NCBI RefSeq assembly: GCF_002217795.2
Contig: NZ_AP018823.1
Location: forward strand, 3,100,001-3,164,000
From: Aquitalea magnusonii
GTDB taxonomy: Bacteria; Pseudomonadota; Gammaproteobacteria; Burkholderiales; Chromobacteriaceae
Direction of reading: 5' to 3'
DNA: 64,000 nucleotides
In this document: in pieces, positions 1 to 8,131 of the stretch
Position numbering within the stretch: the stretch's first letter is position 1
Layout of the letters: each line of letters starts with the position of its first letter
Program-made: the position numbers and the translations under genes
Notes under the pieces: generated by a model
Seen by the model: the letters and a program-made list of their open reading frames with translations, nothing else
Databases searched by the model: none
Told to the model about the DNA's origin: nothing

Positions 1-392
1 CGGCGCTGATTGAGGTGGATTACCAGCTACGCCGCATTGCGGTGTGGAATGGCGGCATCCCCTGTGCCATGTACATCGGCAAGAATGGCGAAGTGCTGCG
101 CACCTTCCGCTCCAAGGCCCCGCCGCTGGGCATTTTGCCTGACAGCGAGTTCGAGTCCACGCTGGATTATTTCAACTGGCAGGAAAGCGGCGCACTGGTG
201 GTCTGTTCGGACGGTGTGACCGAGGCCTACAATGCCGACCGCCAGCCCTTTGGGCTGGACGGCATGCTGGCGGCCATCCGCCAGGCCGGATCGCTGGACA
301 TTCAGGGGGCGATTACCCAGGCGGTGAACCAGCACCTGGGTGGCAGCGAGAACCACGACGATATATCCCTGGTCGTCGTACGCTGCCCCTGA
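1..392 (+). CDS. SpoIIE/PP2C-type serine phosphatase, C-terminal end (5' truncated)
   Basis: The gene enters from the left edge with its frame open from base 3, so only about 129 residues are visible. They form the C-terminal part of a SpoIIE/RsbU-type PPM phosphatase domain. The landmarks are the 'WNGG' strand, 'VVCSDGVTEA' (metal-binding Asp in the DG(V/I)TE motif) and the terminal 'ENHDDISLVVV', the DD-containing metal motif near the end of such domains. Proteins of this family dephosphorylate anti-sigma antagonists or act as response-regulator outputs; in Betaproteobacteria they often carry an N-terminal receiver domain, which would lie outside the window. It ends 34 bp before a convergent DsbA-like gene, with no clear terminator. 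The family call is firm; the full architecture cannot be seen. Confidence 0.8.
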   Translation, partial: ALIEVDYQLRRIAVWNGGIPCAMYIGKNGEVLRTFRSKAPPLGILPDSEFESTLDYFNWQESGALVVCSDGVTEAYNADRQPFGLDGMLAAIRQAGSLDIQGAITQAVNQHLGGSENHDDISLVVVRCP

Positions 393-426
393 AACGGCGC
401 AGGCAGGCTGGCCGGCCTTGCTGGTG

Positions 427-1119
427 CTAGTCAGGCAGGCTGCAGCCATCCGGCGAGCACAATGGCGCAGCGTGCTGCCCACTCTTCATTTCCCCCTGCA
501 GGGCGCTGGCAAATGCCTGTGGCTGGCCCAGCCAGGGCGATACTTCCACCTGCTGCAGTTGGCCATTCTGCTCCAATAACAGGCTGGGGAAACCCTGCAG
601 CCGATACTGTTGCATCAAATCTCGGCTGTGCTGGATATGCTGGTCGGCCAGCGCAAGCTGCCGCTGCAGTTCGTCTGCAAACGCGGCCGGATCCAGTCCT
701 TGCTGCTGGGCAATCTGCTGCAGGACTGTGCTGTCGGCAATCTGCCAGCCATGCTGGTAATGCGCCCGCTGCAAGGCAGACAGCATGGCCAGGCCTGACT
801 GCCCCAGTTGTTCTGCCGCCAGCACGGCAGCAATGGGCGGGGTGGAGTCGAATACCGCGCTGGCATCACGCAGCAGACCTTCAAAATAATCCGCGCCAAA
901 CGGCAGCCCGGTGAGGGCGGCGATGCGTTGGTCATGCGGCATCACGTAAGCACGCAGGGCCGGCGTGACCGGCTGGCGACGGCTGTCACTCATCATGCCG
1001 CCAGCGTGCAAGACCAGGCTCAGGCCGGGCAGCGCCGCAGCGGCCTGTAGCAGTGGAGAGGCGGCATAGCACCAGCCGCACAAGGGGTCGTAAAAATAAT
1101 GCAGGGTGCTGTTTACCAT
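427..1119 (-). CDS. DsbA-family (FrnE-like) thioredoxin-fold oxidoreductase
   Basis: This 230-residue protein begins almost directly with a thioredoxin-fold strand and a CGWC active site (Cys14, Cys17, in 'YFYDPLCGWCYA'). It has no signal peptide, so it should be cytoplasmic, unlike periplasmic DsbA. The helical insertion and the cis-Pro-type loop near 'LQGFPSLLLE' fit the DsbA/FrnE/2-hydroxychromene isomerase superfamily. A second cysteine pair (CSPDGC) sits in the last ten residues, outside the domain, and could be a resolving pair or a metal site. The start overlaps the end of the upstream MBL-fold gene by 7 bp, so the two are co-transcribed and probably translationally coupled. A thiol-disulfide role is well supported; the substrate is unknown. 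Confidence 0.85.
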   Translation of the reverse strand: MVNSTLHYFYDPLCGWCYAASPLLQAAAALPGLSLVLHAGGMMSDSRRQPVTPALRAYVMPHDQRIAALTGLPFGADYFEGLLRDASAVFDSTPPIAAVLAAEQLGQSGLAMLSALQRAHYQHGWQIADSTVLQQIAQQQGLDPAAFADELQRQLALADQHIQHSRDLMQQYRLQGFPSLLLEQNGQLQQVEVSPWLGQPQAFASALQGEMKSGQHAAPLCSPDGCSLPD

Positions 1120-1991
1120 TTCATTTCTCCCTTGTTGACCTTGGCACCGATTTCCAGTGACATGGCCTCGCCTGCTTGCGGGAAGGCGCGCTGCATGCGC
1201 TGGATCAACTCTTGTGCATTCGCTGCCTGTGCCAGATTCTGTTCGAACTGCTGCAGATAATCACGGGTAAAACGGATGCTGGCCACTCCAGTAGGTGCAT
1301 TGCTTGCCATATGACCCGGAATCACCTGCGCCGGCTGCAGCGCCTCCATTTCATTAAGCTGTTTTACCCAGGCCTGGCGTTCCTGCTTGCTCGGGGTATC
1401 GGCAGTCCACACGTGCAGACCGGAGACTACGCCAACATTACCGACAATCGCCCGGATGGAGGGAATCCACACATAGCCGCGATGGGCCAGCACGCCGCTG
1501 GTGCCGCGCACCTCGATGGCCTGGCCTTCCAGCAGCAGTTGGCTGCCCTTGAGTTCATGCGGCATGGTGACTGCTGACTGCGGCGCATTGCTACCCATTT
1601 TCGGCCCCCAGAATGCCACCTTGCCGGCAACATTGGCCTTGATCCGGGCCAGGGTGGGCGCGGCGGCCAGCAGTTCGGCCTGCGGGAAAACCTGTTTGAG
1701 CACGGTGGCACCGAAGTAATAGTCCGGGTCTGCCTGGCTGATGTAGATGGCTTTCAGGTTCTTGCCGCTATCCAGTATCTGGGCGGCAATGCGGTAGGCA
1801 TCGGCACGGGTGAAACCGCTATCGATCAGCACGGCATCCTTTTCGCCACTGACCAGCACCGAGGTAACATTAAAGCTGTTTTCATCGGCATGGTAGACCG
1901 ACAGCTTCAGTGCCTCCGCAGCCTCTGCAGCGCTGCCAAACAGGCTGAATGCCAGGGAAAGGGACAGGACAACACCAGAAATACGCGACAT
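1113..1991 (-). CDS. Exported MBL-fold protein with altered metal-binding motif
   Basis: The 292-residue protein has a cleavable-looking signal peptide (residues 1-25, ending AEA-AEA) and a metallo-beta-lactamase fold. The strand 'AVLIDSGF' supplies the first Asp, and 'VIPGHM' near residue 225 supplies the late His. The hallmark HxHxDH motif is not intact: the equivalent stretch at residues 85-94 reads SQADPDYYFG. The metal-binding His residues are replaced by Gln86, Asp88 and Tyr91, and only Asp90 is kept. Metal content and hydrolase activity are therefore uncertain. The gene has a GGAG ribosome site and leads a two-gene operon with the CGWC oxidoreductase. A periplasmic location is inferred from the leader. 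Confidence 0.8.
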   Translation of the reverse strand: MSRISGVVLSLSLAFSLFGSAAEAAEALKLSVYHADENSFNVTSVLVSGEKDAVLIDSGFTRADAYRIAAQILDSGKNLKAIYISQADPDYYFGATVLKQVFPQAELLAAAPTLARIKANVAGKVAFWGPKMGSNAPQSAVTMPHELKGSQLLLEGQAIEVRGTSGVLAHRGYVWIPSIRAIVGNVGVVSGLHVWTADTPSKQERQAWVKQLNEMEALQPAQVIPGHMASNAPTGVASIRFTRDYLQQFEQNLAQAANAQELIQRMQRAFPQAGEAMSLEIGAKVNKGEMKW

Positions 1992-2141
1992 GATCTGCTC
2001 CGAATGACGCTGGACAATCGCAGCGCCTGATGAATGATGGAGCGTACTTTAGCGTCAAAGAAAGCGCAGATATACCCGTTAAAATGCACAATATTGTTTC
2101 ATTTTTCGAGCAAATAACTGCTATAGCCACAACTGCAGAGA

Positions 2142-3365
2142 TCAATTGGGCAGCGGCTGGCAGGAGTGCATGGTGACGATGCGGTTGCGCCCGTGCTTCT
2201 TGGCCTGATAAACCGCGGCATCCGCCGTGCTCACCAGCCAGTCCGGCTTCTGGTTGATGCTGGCATGCGCCACGGCAATGCCAATGCTGATGGTGACTAC
2301 CTGGCTGCACAATGAAGATGGGTGTGGCAGGCCCAGGGCCTCCACATCCTGGCGCAATTGCTCGGCCAACCGGGTTGCCTGCCCCACGCTGCAGTTAGCC
2401 AACAGCAGCACGAATTCCTCGCCACCATAACGGGCTGCACAGCCATGGGCCGGTTGCGCATGGCGGCCTATCACCTGAGCCACCCGGATCAGCGCATCAT
2501 CACCCATCTGGTGGCCCTGGCTATCGTTGTATTTCTTGAAGTAATCGACATCGACAAACAGCAGGGCAATACCGGCCTTGTTGTGCAGACGGGCATCCCA
2601 CACCTTGTGCAACTGCTGGTCGAAATAGCGCCGGTTGAACAGGCCGGTAAGGCCATCGATGCTGGATATCTGCTGCAACTGCTTGAAACCCTGCTGCAAC
2701 TGGCGATGATCGCGCTGCAGGGCCTGAGCCAGCAGATAGCTGCGCCGCGCTTCCTTCTCCAACTGGAACAAGCCCAGCAGCCCTAGCAACACGCTGGAAA
2801 TCACCAGGATGAAGATCAGCGAGCGGATGGCTTCATCCAGGAAATGCCAGCCAAGCAGCACCCAGCCCAGGTAGGACATGCTGATGAAGCAGCTATAGCA
2901 GGCAAGCCGGAAGGGAATGCGCAGGCCGAACATGATGAACACCAGGCACAGCATCACCCCGCCATAATAGTGTTGGGCGGTCGGCATATGGCTGAGGGAA
3001 AAAAACCAGGTCAGGGCCAGCACGCAGCAGGTACTGACGCTCACGACCAACAGCTCGTAGCAGCGGCGCAAGGGTGCCCAGTAGCTGCCGATGATGGCGG
3101 CTGCGCCCATGCCGGGCAAAATCAGCCAGCGCCAGATCCAGATACGGTCATAGGCGTCTGCCAGATAAAACTTGTCCACCAGCCCGTACAGCATGAACAC
3201 GACGATGCCAACGGCACCAAACAGCCGGTAGCGCCGCAGGCGCTGTTCACCGGTCGCAAGCTGATAGCCTTGTTCCAGCAAGGGCGGAAAGGCCAGCTGA
3301 TACCAGGGTTGCCTGTCGGCGGCAGCCAGTTCCTGCTCAAGCTGCGGCGAAGTCTTCTCAGTCAT
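2142..3365 (-). CDS. Membrane-bound diguanylate cyclase (GGEEF)
   Basis: I start this 407-residue protein at the ATG at 3365 (MTEKTS). The frame stays open 249 bases further, but that extension has no recognisable content. Residues of roughly 45-215 contain six hydrophobic segments forming a 6-TM sensor module. A short coiled linker leads to a GGDEF domain (about 240-400). It holds 'DGLTGLFNRRYFD', 'DVDYFKKYND' and an active-site GGEEF, so it should make c-di-GMP from two GTP. There is no RxxD inhibitory site five residues upstream of GGEEF, so product inhibition through the classical I-site is unlikely. It is the first of five c-di-GMP enzymes in the window. The ligand of the membrane module cannot be predicted. 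Confidence 0.9.
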   Translation of the reverse strand: MTEKTSPQLEQELAAADRQPWYQLAFPPLLEQGYQLATGEQRLRRYRLFGAVGIVVFMLYGLVDKFYLADAYDRIWIWRWLILPGMGAAAIIGSYWAPLRRCYELLVVSVSTCCVLALTWFFSLSHMPTAQHYYGGVMLCLVFIMFGLRIPFRLACYSCFISMSYLGWVLLGWHFLDEAIRSLIFILVISSVLLGLLGLFQLEKEARRSYLLAQALQRDHRQLQQGFKQLQQISSIDGLTGLFNRRYFDQQLHKVWDARLHNKAGIALLFVDVDYFKKYNDSQGHQMGDDALIRVAQVIGRHAQPAHGCAARYGGEEFVLLLANCSVGQATRLAEQLRQDVEALGLPHPSSLCSQVVTISIGIAVAHASINQKPDWLVSTADAAVYQAKKHGRNRIVTMHSCQPLPN

Positions 3366-3734
3366 GATGCTGTTTTCGCTATCATGCAGCCATGGTGCCA
3401 GAGCGCAAAGCCAACTGCGCCAGCAGGCTTCTGGTGAGGCATGCTGCTTTAAAACGGGCAGGAGAAAAGCCCTGATTTGTAATTCACGCAGCAGTATAAC
3501 GGAAATGGCTGTGGGTAAATCGGCGTAGACACCGTCCGTCACACATTCGATGACAAATGAGCAAAAGCAGCCCTGGCATGGCATTAATCGCAAAAAGTGC
3601 CAGCCAATCCGCATGTTTATACCGCATCAGCACGCCAGGGGGCAGCACAGGGCAAGCAGCCGGAGCGCGACGCACGCAGCACAGACGGGCTGGGTTATCA
3701 TGCCGGGCATGCATCAGACCAAACAAGGACAACC
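3366..3734. other. Intergenic region between the GGEEF cyclase and the LysR gene
   Basis: These 369 bases separate two divergent genes and presumably hold both promoters. Open frames run across part of the stretch on both strands, but their products are rich in Cys, Pro and Arg and resemble no family I know, so I treat them as non-coding. I see no terminator, repeat or convincing operator. Confidence 0.4.
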
Positions 3735-4658
3735 ATGGACCGGCTGATTGCCATGCAGGTATTTGTCGAAGTGGCGCGACGCGGCAGCTTTACCGCAGCC
3801 AGCCAGGAGCTGGATCTGTCCCGCGCCATGGTAAGCCGCTACATTGCCGAGCTGGAAGACTGGCTGGGCGCGCGCCTGCTGCAGCGCTCCACCCGCAGCG
3901 TCACGCTGACCGATGCCGGAGCCAGTTGCCTGGCACGCTGCCAGCAGATGCTGGAGCTGGCGGCGCAAACCCGCGAGGAAGTGGGGCTGCGTGATGGCCA
4001 GTTGCGCGGCCAGCTACGCATCACCACCAGCATGTCCTTCGGCATGGCGCAACTGGCACCGGCCATCAGCGACTTTCTGGCCGAACACCAGCAGATCCGT
4101 ATCGACCTGCAACTGGGAGATCAAGCGGTGAATCTGATCGAGGAAGGCATTGATCTGGCCGTGCGCATCACCAATGCCCCGGAGCCGGGCCTGATCGCCC
4201 GCCGGCTGGCAGAGTGTGCGTCGGTCATCGTGGCCGCACCGGACTATCTGGCACGCCACGGCCAGCCACAGCAGCCGGCCGACCTCAAAGAGCACCACTG
4301 CCTGAGCTATAGCGGCTTTGGCCGCAGCGAATGGTGCTTGCGCCGCGGCCAGGAAGAAGTGCTGGTCAAGGTAGATGGCAGGCTGAGCGCCAATGAGGCG
4401 ATGGCGCTGCTACAAGCCTGCCGCCACGGAGCCGGACTGGCCATGCAGCCCTATTACCTGGTCAAGCCGCTGCTACAAAGCGGCGAGCTGGTGGCACTGC
4501 TGCCGGACTGGCAACCCACCAGCCTGGGCATTTATGCGCTCTACCCTTCGCGCCGCCAGTTGCCGCTGGCCATGCGCACCTTGCTGGATTTCCTGCAGCA
4601 GCACTTTGCCCCCACGCCCCCCTGGGAGCAGCCCGCCGCGGCCAGCAGTGTTTATTGA
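3735..4658 (+). CDS. LysR-family transcriptional regulator
   Basis: A 307-residue LysR regulator. I place the start at the ATG at 3735, preceded by 'AAGGA', because the winged-helix domain starts right there (MDRLIAMQVFVEVARRGSF). The open frame extends upstream without conserved sequence. Residues 1-60 are the HTH with the usual 'FTAASQELDLSRAMVSRYIAELE' pattern, split here by the linker helix that follows. Residues 90-295 are the two-lobed effector-binding domain. The protein resembles the large CrgA/DmlR-like subgroup that often controls redox or aromatic-compound genes. The end overlaps the convergent GlxA-type gene by 7 bp, so neither has its own terminator. No target is evident. Confidence 0.9.
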   Translation: MDRLIAMQVFVEVARRGSFTAASQELDLSRAMVSRYIAELEDWLGARLLQRSTRSVTLTDAGASCLARCQQMLELAAQTREEVGLRDGQLRGQLRITTSMSFGMAQLAPAISDFLAEHQQIRIDLQLGDQAVNLIEEGIDLAVRITNAPEPGLIARRLAECASVIVAAPDYLARHGQPQQPADLKEHHCLSYSGFGRSEWCLRRGQEEVLVKVDGRLSANEAMALLQACRHGAGLAMQPYYLVKPLLQSGELVALLPDWQPTSLGIYALYPSRRQLPLAMRTLLDFLQQHFAPTPPWEQPAAASSVY

Positions 4659-5593
4659 AAACTCTGCCGCCACTGGCTGGGCGACACTGCATAGCGCTGG
4701 CGGAAGTGATGACGCAAGGATTCGGGCGAGCCAAAACCCGTCAGCCGGGCAATCTGCTCGATATTGTGATCGGCGCTTTCCAACAGGCGCTGGGATAAGG
4801 CCAGCCGCTCGTCCAGCAACCACTGGCTCACCGTTCGCCCGGTGAGTTGACGGAAATGCCGGGTAAAGCTGCGCCGGCTCATCGCCGCCTTGTCCGCCAG
4901 GCTGTCCAGGCTATGCGGCTCGGCCAGATTAGCCCTGATCCAGTCCAGCAGCACGGCCAGCCGTGAATCACCGGCACTGGCTGGCAACGGCTGCTCGATA
5001 AACTGCGCCTGCCCACCCTGACGGTGTGGCGGCACCACCAGCCGCCGCGCCACGCCATTGGCCAGCTCCGCCCCATAACGCTGGCGCAGCAGATGCAGGC
5101 AGCAATCCAGCCCGGCCGCGGTGCCAGCCGAGGTCAGCATCTGGCCATCTTCCACATACAACACCGTCGGGTCCAGCCTTACCTGCGGATAGCGAAGGGC
5201 AAAGTCCTCGGCATAAGCCCAGTGCGTGGTGGCGGCACGGCCATCCAGCAAGCCGGCCTCGGCCAGCACATAAGCCCCCAGGCACAGGCCGACAATCTGC
5301 ACACCACGCGCCGCCGCCTGCTGCAGCGCCAGCAACAAGCGCGGCGGCACCGGGCGACCGGCCTCCCAGCTAGGCAGGATGATGATGTCTGCGCCGTCCA
5401 GCGCTTCCAGCCCATACTGGCAGCTAATGCTGAAGCCAGCCGAGCTTGGCAAGCTGCCAGACTCCACCGCGCACACCCGCAGGATGAAACGCGGCAGACC
5501 GGGATGCTCATCGCCAAACACCACACAGGGCACCGACAGATGAAACGGACTGATATGGGCAAAAGCGATCACGGCAATGATGGGCGCAGACAT
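4652..5593 (-). CDS. GlxA-type AraC-family regulator with DJ-1/PfpI domain
   Basis: This 313-residue protein has an N-terminal class I glutamine-amidotransferase-like (DJ-1/PfpI) domain at about 5-170. It includes the nucleophile-elbow-like 'LCLGAYVLAEAG' (Cys104) and 'ATTHW', both typical of GlxA/ThiJ-AraC fusions. An AraC-type double HTH follows (about 215-310; 'MSRRSFTRHFRQLTG' and 'IEQIARLTGFGSPESLRHHFRQ'). Such proteins sense small nitrogenous metabolites and activate adjacent operons. It is divergent, over 123 bp, from a cysteine hydrolase gene. This pairing is frequent in Proteobacteria and makes that hydrolase the likely target. The effector is not known. Confidence 0.9.
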   Translation of the reverse strand: MSAPIIAVIAFAHISPFHLSVPCVVFGDEHPGLPRFILRVCAVESGSLPSSAGFSISCQYGLEALDGADIIILPSWEAGRPVPPRLLLALQQAAARGVQIVGLCLGAYVLAEAGLLDGRAATTHWAYAEDFALRYPQVRLDPTVLYVEDGQMLTSAGTAAGLDCCLHLLRQRYGAELANGVARRLVVPPHRQGGQAQFIEQPLPASAGDSRLAVLLDWIRANLAEPHSLDSLADKAAMSRRSFTRHFRQLTGRTVSQWLLDERLALSQRLLESADHNIEQIARLTGFGSPESLRHHFRQRYAVSPSQWRQSFQ

Positions 5594-5716
5594 GACAGTA
5601 CTCCGGACAAGACAGGATTGGCCCGATATTAACGCATTCTGGCAATCGGGCCACTATGGCAGGCTGCCCTGCCTGCTGATAATAAGCACCTGACCACCAG
5701 CAAGCGGAGCATACAC

Positions 5717-6244
5717 ATGGCAGCACAAGACAGCGCACTGATCGTGATCGATCTGCAAAACGACTATTTTCCCGGCGGCAAATATCCACTGTGGAATACC
5801 GCCACCGTGCTGGATAACTGCGTGGCGGCCATCGAACAGGCCAACACACTGGGTATCCCGGTGATTCTGGTACAGCATGTGGCCGACAGCAGTGAAGGCT
5901 TGTCCCCCTTCTTCAATGCCGGCAGCGAAGGCGTGGCCATTCATCCGCGCATTCTGGCCGCCGCGCCGCAAGCCACGGTAGTAATCAAACAGGCAGCCGA
6001 CAGCTTTTACCAAACCACATTGCAGGCCACACTGGATAAGCTGGGCAGCCGCCAACTGCTGCTGTGCGGCATGATGACGCACAACTGCGTCACCCATACC
6101 GCCCTGTCACCCGCCGCCGCACCGTACGAGGTCAAGGTACTGGCCGACTGCTGCAGCACGGTGGACCAGATGATGCATGCGATTGCGCTCAATGCGCTGT
6201 CCATCCGGGTGCCACTGCCAAGCGCGGCAGAAGCCCTGGCCTGA
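5717..6244 (+). CDS. Isochorismatase-family cysteine hydrolase
   Basis: A 175-residue single-domain hydrolase with the complete isochorismatase-like triad: Asp12 (IDLQNDYF), Lys91 (VIKQAADSF) and Cys124 (GMMTHNCVTHTA). The non-prolyl cis-peptide region precedes the Cys. The length is typical of nicotinamidase-like or other amide/N-carbamoyl hydrolases. The specificity-determining segments do not match nicotinamidase (no DxH metal triad is evident), so I leave the substrate open. GGAG lies 7 bases before the ATG. It is transcribed divergently from the GlxA-type regulator and followed by a strong terminator, making a self-contained regulator-enzyme pair. Confidence 0.87.
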   Translation: MAAQDSALIVIDLQNDYFPGGKYPLWNTATVLDNCVAAIEQANTLGIPVILVQHVADSSEGLSPFFNAGSEGVAIHPRILAAAPQATVVIKQAADSFYQTTLQATLDKLGSRQLLLCGMMTHNCVTHTALSPAAAPYEVKVLADCCSTVDQMMHAIALNALSIRVPLPSAAEALA

Positions 6245-6268
6245 AGCCCCGCATTCCTCTGGCCAAAT

Positions 6269-6301
6269 AGAAAAACCGCCCGGTTCCGGGCGGTTTTTCT
6301 A
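6269..6301 (+). terminator. Rho-independent terminator after the cysteine hydrolase
   Basis: A near-perfect inverted repeat, AAAAACCGCCCGG / CCGGGCGGTTTTT around a TT loop, ends in a T-run. It lies 25 bp after the hydrolase stop codon. The A-tract on the other side would let it act bidirectionally. Confidence 0.9.
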
Positions 6302-6310
6302 TTCTCCCGC

Positions 6311-6354
6311 TCGCTTCCGGAAAGGAAAGCGAGGCTCCCTTTCAGGGAAAGGGT
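6311..6354. repeat. Two adjacent small palindromes (REP-like)
   Basis: The imperfect hairpin CGCTTCC-ggaaa-GGAAAGCG (6311-6330) is followed by the perfect hairpin CCCTTTC-agg-GAAAGGG (6337-6353). They lie between two terminators in a gene-free stretch. The arrangement resembles short REP/BIME-type intergenic repeats. Copy number elsewhere in the genome cannot be judged from this window. Confidence 0.4.
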
Positions 6355-6459
6355 GAGGGGATAGGGAATAGATGGCAAGCCTGCGAAATCGATTATTCAG
6401 TCGAAAGGCCCGGCTTGGCCGGGTCCAGTACAATCGCAGCAAATAACTTTGTCAGCAGC

Positions 6460-6485
6460 CAAAAACCCGCCGGATGGCGGGTTTC
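6460..6485 (-). terminator. Terminator downstream of the fumarase gene
   Basis: The hairpin AAAACCCGCC-ggat-GGCGGGTTT has an A-tract on the fumarase-distal side. Read on the minus strand it is a stem followed by T-residues, about 27 bp after the fumarase stop. Confidence 0.8.
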
Positions 6486-6511
6486 TGCTTGCAGCAAGAT
6501 TGGTTCAGCTA

Positions 6512-8038
6512 TCAGGCCGCGTTGACCGGAATCTTGCCGATCTTGACGCGCCATTCCGCCGGGCCGGTATTGTGTACCGAGATACCGTTGGAATCGACCG
6601 CTACCGTTACCGGCATGTCTTTTACTTCAAACTCGTAGATGGCTTCCATGCCCAGGTCGGCAAAGCCCACCACTTTGGAGGCCTTGATGGCCTTGGACAC
6701 CAGATAGGCCGAACCGCCCACCGCCATCAGGTATACCGCCTTGTTGTCCTTGATGGCTTCGATGGCAGCCGGGCCACGCTCGGCCTTGCCGATCATGCCG
6801 AGCAAGCCGGTCTGTTCCAGCATCTGGCGGGTGAACTTGTCCATGCGGGTGGCAGTGGTGGGGCCGGCCGGGCCAACCACTTCGTCACGCACCGGATCAA
6901 CCGGGCCCACGTAGTAGATGAAGCGGTTGGTGAAGTCCACCGGCAGCGCCTCGCCCTTGTTCAGCATGTCCACCATGCGCTTGTGCGCGGCATCGCGGCC
7001 GGTGAGGATCTTGCCGTTGAGCAGCAGTACATCACCCGGCTGCCAACTGGCCACTTCTTCCTTGGTGATCTTGTCCAGATCCACACGCTTGCCATTGCTG
7101 GTGTCGTAGGTGATTTCCGGCCAGTCTTCCAGGCTGGGCGGGGCCAGGTGGGCCGGGCCGCTGCCATCCAGATGGAAATGGATGTGACGGGTGGCGGCGC
7201 AGTTGGGGATCATGGCCACCGGCAGGCTGGCGGCGTGGGTCGGGTAGTCCAGAATCTTCACGTCCAGCACGGTGGTGAGGCCACCCAGGCCCTGCGCGCC
7301 AATACCCAGCGCGTTCACTTTTTCGAAGATTTCCAGGCGCAGTTGTTCTACGCGGGACAGTTCGGCACCGCTGTCAGCCTTGGCTTTCAGCTCGTGGATG
7401 TCCACGTGCGACATCAGGCTTTCCTTGGCCAGCAGCATGGCTTTTTCCGGGGTACCGCCAATGCCGATACCCAGAATGCCCGGCGGACACCAGCCGGCAC
7501 CCATGGTGGGCACGGTCTTGATCACCCAGTCGACAATGCTGTCGGACGGATTGAGCGCGTAGAACTTGGACTTGTTCTCCGAGCCACCGCCCTTGGCCGC
7601 ACAGGTCACTTCCACGCCATCGCCTTCGACGATTTCGAAGTGGACCACGGCCGGGGTGTTGTCCTTGCTGTTCTGACGCTTGCCAGCCGGATCCAGCAGC
7701 ACGGAAGCGCGCAGCTTGTTGTCCGGGTTGTTGTAGGCGCGGCGTACGCCTTCGTTGACCATTTCCTGTACCGACAGGGTGGCGTCCCACTGCACATTCA
7801 TGCCCACTTTCAGGAATACCACGGCAATGCCGGTATCCTGGCAGATGGGGCGACGGCCTTCGGCGCACATGCGGCTGTTGATCAGGATCTGCGCCATGGC
7901 GTCCTTGGCCGCCGGGCTTTCTTCATGCAGATAGGCCTGATACAGGGCGTCGATGTAGTCCTTGGGGTGGTAGCAACTGATGTACTGAAAAGCATCGGCG
8001 ATGCTTTGAATGAAATCATCCTGACGGATAACAGCCAT
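6512..8038 (-). CDS. fumA: Fumarate hydratase class I (iron-sulfur)
   Basis: A 508-residue class I fumarase that interconverts fumarate and malate in the TCA cycle and uses an oxygen-sensitive [4Fe-4S] cluster. The fused alpha and beta parts are both present. The three cluster cysteines are visible in 'PICQDTG' (Cys66), 'GAGWCPPG' and 'IPNCAATRHIHFHLDG'. The 'KGGGSENKS' loop and the C-terminal 'GGSAYLVSKAIK' region complete the family signature. The length matches FumA/FumB-type and other single-chain enzymes. The ATG has a GGAGAG ribosome site. The gene is monocistronic and ends at its own terminator. Class I is certain; the symbol is by family only. Confidence 0.95.
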   Translation of the reverse strand: MAVIRQDDFIQSIADAFQYISCYHPKDYIDALYQAYLHEESPAAKDAMAQILINSRMCAEGRRPICQDTGIAVVFLKVGMNVQWDATLSVQEMVNEGVRRAYNNPDNKLRASVLLDPAGKRQNSKDNTPAVVHFEIVEGDGVEVTCAAKGGGSENKSKFYALNPSDSIVDWVIKTVPTMGAGWCPPGILGIGIGGTPEKAMLLAKESLMSHVDIHELKAKADSGAELSRVEQLRLEIFEKVNALGIGAQGLGGLTTVLDVKILDYPTHAASLPVAMIPNCAATRHIHFHLDGSGPAHLAPPSLEDWPEITYDTSNGKRVDLDKITKEEVASWQPGDVLLLNGKILTGRDAAHKRMVDMLNKGEALPVDFTNRFIYYVGPVDPVRDEVVGPAGPTTATRMDKFTRQMLEQTGLLGMIGKAERGPAAIEAIKDNKAVYLMAVGGSAYLVSKAIKASKVVGFADLGMEAIYEFEVKDMPVTVAVDSNGISVHNTGPAEWRVKIGKIPVNAA

Positions 8039-8131
8039 GAGCGGTCTCTCCAGCGTAGGGGCTTTAGGAATTGTCGGGACATTTTAGGCGCTTGCGCCTT
8101 ATTGCGCCATGCCCGTGCCGGCTTGGCATGC

